This document shows, in pieces, positions 60,267-64,000 of a stretch of DNA of 64,000 nt (position 1 is its first letter; each line of letters starts with the position of its first letter). Below the pieces are notes generated by a model. The model made no database searches. It saw only the letters and a list, made by a program, of their open reading frames with translations, and was not told where the DNA came from. The position numbers and the translations under genes are program-made. The stretch is from Melampsora larici-populina 98AG31 (Eukaryota > Basidiomycota > Pucciniomycetes > Pucciniales > Melampsoraceae), in assembly GCF_000204055.1 (NCBI RefSeq), contig NW_006768787.1, positions 1,137,095-1,201,094 of the forward strand. The letters run 5' to 3'.

Positions 60267-62358
60267 ATGTCAGACGCACCTCCAATGCCTGAAGGAGGCT
60301 TCACAGTTTACGATTCTTATACCACTGACCCAACCTATGCTCGTTACTTTACCTACGTAGCTCTTGGTTTTCTCGCTTTGAGCTTTCTATCAAACTTACC
60401 TGGTCTTTGGAAATCAATCAAAACTCAAACACTTTTCCATCGACTTTCTCTAACCGGTCTTCGTTACAGACCAAAAGCTTTTCATCCATTACCGAACACA
60501 GAACCAATCTCAAGAAACTCTTCAAAGACTTCAATCTCTGTTTTATATCTTCAAGCATTCTCTAATAAGATCTTACTACGCAATCCTACTTTCAAATTAT
60601 CTCGATTTCGATTCACCTCTCGACTCACTATCTATAACATCTTTCTCATCCTACTCATCCCAGCTCTAGTTCTCGGTACTCTCCTTCCTAAATCTGATCT
60701 CAGTGACAACGCAAATCGAGCTGGATTCATTGCTTTAGCTACTTTACCTTGGATTTTCTTATTAGGAGGTAAAAGTACTGGATTAGCAAGTTTAATAGGA
60801 ATAGGTTATGATCAATTAAATTATTTACATCGTTGGATCGGTCGTGCTACTCTTACACTTGTTTTAATTCATTTCGGACTTTGGACTACTCAATTTGCTA
60901 AATATGGATCGAGATATCTTTCTGAAAGACTTTCGGGTACCAAAGAATTAAGAGGGATCATGTCGTTATGTTTTTTATTTTTGTTATCTTTACCTAGTGT
61001 ATCTTGGATTAGACATCAACCTATCTTTGGTTGGAGGATCTTCAAGTCTTTACATGTGATTGGATTCATTGGATTTATTATTGGTATTAATATGCATACT
61101 ACCTATGCTTGGCCTTGGACCGTGGGTGTCATCGTGATGTGAGTGCTGAACTTTGGGTTGTACACTATGAAATATCGATTGACTAACATCATCTTTTTTA
61201 GATACGCGGTTGATGTGACTAGTCGCACAATACGTTATCGTTTCAAGACCGTTCAGATTGAAGCCCTGGAAAGTGGTGTGACACGTTTACGAATACAAGG
61301 TGTCACTGATGGTTGGCGGTCAGTCAACTTTAGCTTTCTTGCAAATTCGATTGCCAAAGTCATACTGATGCCTTATTCTGATGCCCTCAATTTCTAAATC
61401 ACAGTGCCGGTCAGCATCTTAGAATCCGTTTGTTTTTTCCTATCTGTTCTCGTAGGAGTTGCGCAACAATCTGGAGCATAGGTCGCCCTCTTGAATCCCA
61501 TCCACTTAGTATTGCTCATGGACCTGAAAGTGCAAGTGTGGCAGGTGCTGAAGGAAGTTTAGTACTCTTTTGTACCTCTGCTCAAAAAGGAGCTTGGGCA
61601 TCTGATTTATGGGAAGCAGCAAAGGCTAGACCAGGAATGGTGATCACTGGATTGATAGATGGACCCTATGGTGGCTTACCTACTCATGCGAGCGTTTACG
61701 AAAATGCACATCTGTTTTTGTTGGCAGGTGGAAGTGGTATGTCATTCGTCATGGGAATGTTGGATGAAGCCGTGAGCGGGGCTGTGATGGGTGTACGTGG
61801 ATGTTCTCTTGAAACGATATTGTTGGTGTGGTGCATACGTGATCCTAGTAAGTCACATTTACAGAGAGCTATTGGCCTAGTCCAGGAATCGCATGGATAT
61901 GAACTGACGTCTGTGTCTACATCAAAACGTAGGCATGATTGAAGCTTACATGCCAATGTTGGAAAATATAATGGTAGCGAGTCGCTCATCTGGCCAAGTC
62001 ACAGTACGAGTTGTAATCTATGTTAAAGTTCCAAATGAGTCTATACCAGAAGAAAAATCTAGTGTGAGCGTACGTACGGGTAAATGTAGGATTGAAGAAG
62101 AGATTAAAGGATGGATTCAACCGGACGAAAAGCTCGGAAGGGGTATAGGTGGTGGACGAACCATTGTGGTCTGTGGTCGGGATGAAATGATTGTGAGCTT
62201 ATGGTTTCAAGTTTTAATTAATTTTTTGAGATTCATCATTGACGAGAGTTTTGATTTGATTAAAGTCCGATGTTCGAAACTCAGTTGCTCGTGTGCCAAT
62301 TGATGTATCAGTTCGAGCTGGAGGGATCAGCTTATACACTGAGCACTTTGGATTGTGA
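60267..62358 (+). CDS. Ferric-reductase/NADPH-oxidase-type transmembrane oxidoreductase, five exons
   Basis: Exons 60267-61138, 61202-61318, 61405-61847, 61933-62192 and 62266-62358 give 594 residues. It probably moves electrons from NAD(P)H via FAD and two hemes across a membrane, usually to reduce ferric or cupric ions at the cell surface. Seven or so membrane helices are visible (YFTYVALGFLALSFLSNL, IFLILLIPALVLGTLLP, and so on). The heme-ligand histidines fall in LHRWIGR, LIHFGLW, SLHVIGFIGF and NMHTTY. The FAD motif is SHPLSIA, where HPFT is usual; NAD-binding glycines lie in LLAGGSGMSFVMGMLDE and the C-terminal VCGRDEMI. It resembles fungal FRE proteins with a short N-terminus and no signal peptide. 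No ferroxidase or permease partner is next to it. Confidence 0.85.
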
Positions 62359-64000
62359 TTTGATGGTTAGATGAAGGATAAGGTGTGAGATATGCAAAAA
62401 TAATTGATGGCATTAAGGATAATTTGATTTGTACAATATATTGTAGCCTGGTTTGATTTTGTTATTATAGGTGTGTTTATTTGATCAGTAAAACGTATTC
62501 ATGGTGAAAAAGATATCTTGAACAAGTAAATTTGTAAAGAACTGGTTGCTCAGCATTTTCAATACATAACAATTTGACATTCCTATTCATGTTTATTTCA
62601 TTAATTAAAGGATATCACTCCGTAGACTGCCTGATTTACCAACTCTGCAAGAAGACATCATGCTTATAATTAGTTTGGCATAGCTTCAGAAATAGATGAT
62701 TATTTCAAAACATCGAAGATTTGATGTTAAATTTGAATACATAAGAGGTAACTAAAGATGCTCTTACATGTTTTCCTATATCTTTACAGGATGGGCAGAC
62801 ATATTTTTTGCATTTGTATCTTATGATCATAAAAGAAAATTATCAATTCAAGTATTTCAACTTTCAGCACTTGTATCTTGTTTTGTTTTGTTCATCTTGT
62901 TTCCCATATCCCTAACTTAACATAAGTCCCCCTTGCTGATGTTCCTGGCTTTTGTCAAGCTAGCCCATATCCTGGCTGTAAATCAATGAGAAAATGGAGA
63001 CTTCCAAGAGATCCCTTCAATATCATTCCATCACAAGTGTAAAATTTAGGTCTCAAGTGAATCCAAACAAGAAACAGCTTGGAAAACAAGATAAGATATG
63101 TACCAAAACAGTATTAACTGTCTTGAGGAACCTGCTCACTACCATTACCAACAGCAAACAAAGAACTTCCAGATATCCGGGTCATCCCAAGTCTAGATTC
63201 ATCCTGTAAGCATTCTTTGACTTGTCCCCCCATCAAGAATTCCACCTTTCAAGGTCCTTTTTGAGCATAATCATTCTACATGGAATAATTGCTGTCAAAA
63301 CACAGCATTCCTCAAAGCCAGAAGAAAAAAATTAACTTACCATAAAGGTTTGTGTTTCGTACATTTAATTTGAAAACTTCTCCAAAGTTTAAACCATTTT
63401 AAAACTTTGAAGGCAAGCTTTTGATCATTTTTGACTTCAAACTAAATAAAAGGGCAAGAAACAATAATCAGGATGGAGCCATAAAGCACAGTTCTCAGCT
63501 GGATGAACATGCAAACTCTTGTAAGAAATCATGGCAAACACAATTGCTGAAGACCAGAACCAAACTATGTTGGTGAGAGAATCAAGAAATCAAGACAAAT
63601 GACTCAAGAGGACTTATATTCTGGTGGCCCCAAGCCAGGACTCAATAATTGGTTGTGATGTAAGTCCCTTTCTCAATGCCTTGCAAGGTGCAAGGGAATT
63701 TTTTAATTTTATGCTGCTGTTGTCCAAGTTTTTTTGCTAGGATGCCTTCTAAATAGATCAAGTTGCAACCCCATAGTCTTGCAGATTATATCTCATATTG
63801 AAATGGATCCTCTAAACAAAATTCAATTGGTATATGTAAAGTTGAGAGCCATGATATGTAGCAAGTCCCAAAAAGATCCTATTACACCAGATTATGAAAT
63901 TGAAAACCTTGGACAACACCAACAAATTGGAGAGTGATATAAATCTTCTCATTCAGTACTTATACCCCAGTGGTCTCTCAATTATCTCTGTTCTCCTTGC
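62359..64000. other. Right edge, 1.6 kb without a supported gene
   Basis: AT-rich. Open frames at 62994-63209 and 63734-63937 have no recognised family or splice support. The first about 150 bp are likely the ferric-reductase 3' region. Confidence 0.4.

Overview
The window looks like nuclear DNA of a rust fungus (Basidiomycota, Pucciniales; Melampsora-like is my best guess). Genes are split by many short GT..AG introns of about 60-90 nt. Housekeeping proteins are basidiomycete in character. Between them lie AT-rich stretches packed with foldback DNA elements, a KDZ-transposon-associated CxC5/CxC6 gene, and small secreted cysteine-rich genes of the kind rusts use as candidate effectors. Species is inference; no search was possible. 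I recognised no tRNA, rRNA or CRISPR.

Layout. 0.3-7.7 kb: a SCY1/SCYL2-type pseudokinase (minus), diverging from a six-exon gene with a GRF-like zinc finger, then a small rust-type gene whose frame runs on past two TGA codons. 8.2-17 kb: repeat-rich block with a decayed CxC5/CxC6 gene (a foldback element sits in one intron), a 304-bp foldback element, a 765-bp TIR element with a 7-bp target duplication, and a tandemly duplicated Tourist-like MITE. 17.5-25.4 kb (minus): an eight-exon secreted protein of a conserved basidiomycete family, a hAT transposase relic, cytosolic Hsp70 (EEVD terminus, heat-shock elements upstream) and PDX1/SNZ vitamin B6 synthase. 27-34.5 kb: dynactin p150 (minus) and the WD40 protein Asa1 (plus) share a 222-bp divergent promoter. 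34.9-37.4 kb: an unrecognised minus-strand locus with a duplicated last exon, then a secreted DUF3605-like protein. 37.7-42.9 kb: decayed PIF/Harbinger-like transposon and a 169-bp foldback element. 42.9-46.1 kb: eIF2B delta and a DsbA-like thioredoxin-fold protein.

46.9-54.2 kb is the most interesting block: three tandem five-exon paralogs encoding secreted proteins with ten conserved cysteines. Between the second and third is a 2.46-kb TIR element with a perfect 9-bp target duplication; it carries the spliced but 5'-truncated 3' part of another gene. 55.8-62.4 kb: proteasome alpha-4, an Scd6/LSM14 mRNA decapping/translation regulator, and a ferric-reductase-type oxidoreductase. The last 1.6 kb holds no recognised gene.

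The housekeeping genes do not form a pathway. Several sit in head-to-head pairs with 220-410 bp between start codons. The secreted genes and transposons cluster between them, as expected of a two-compartment pathogen genome.
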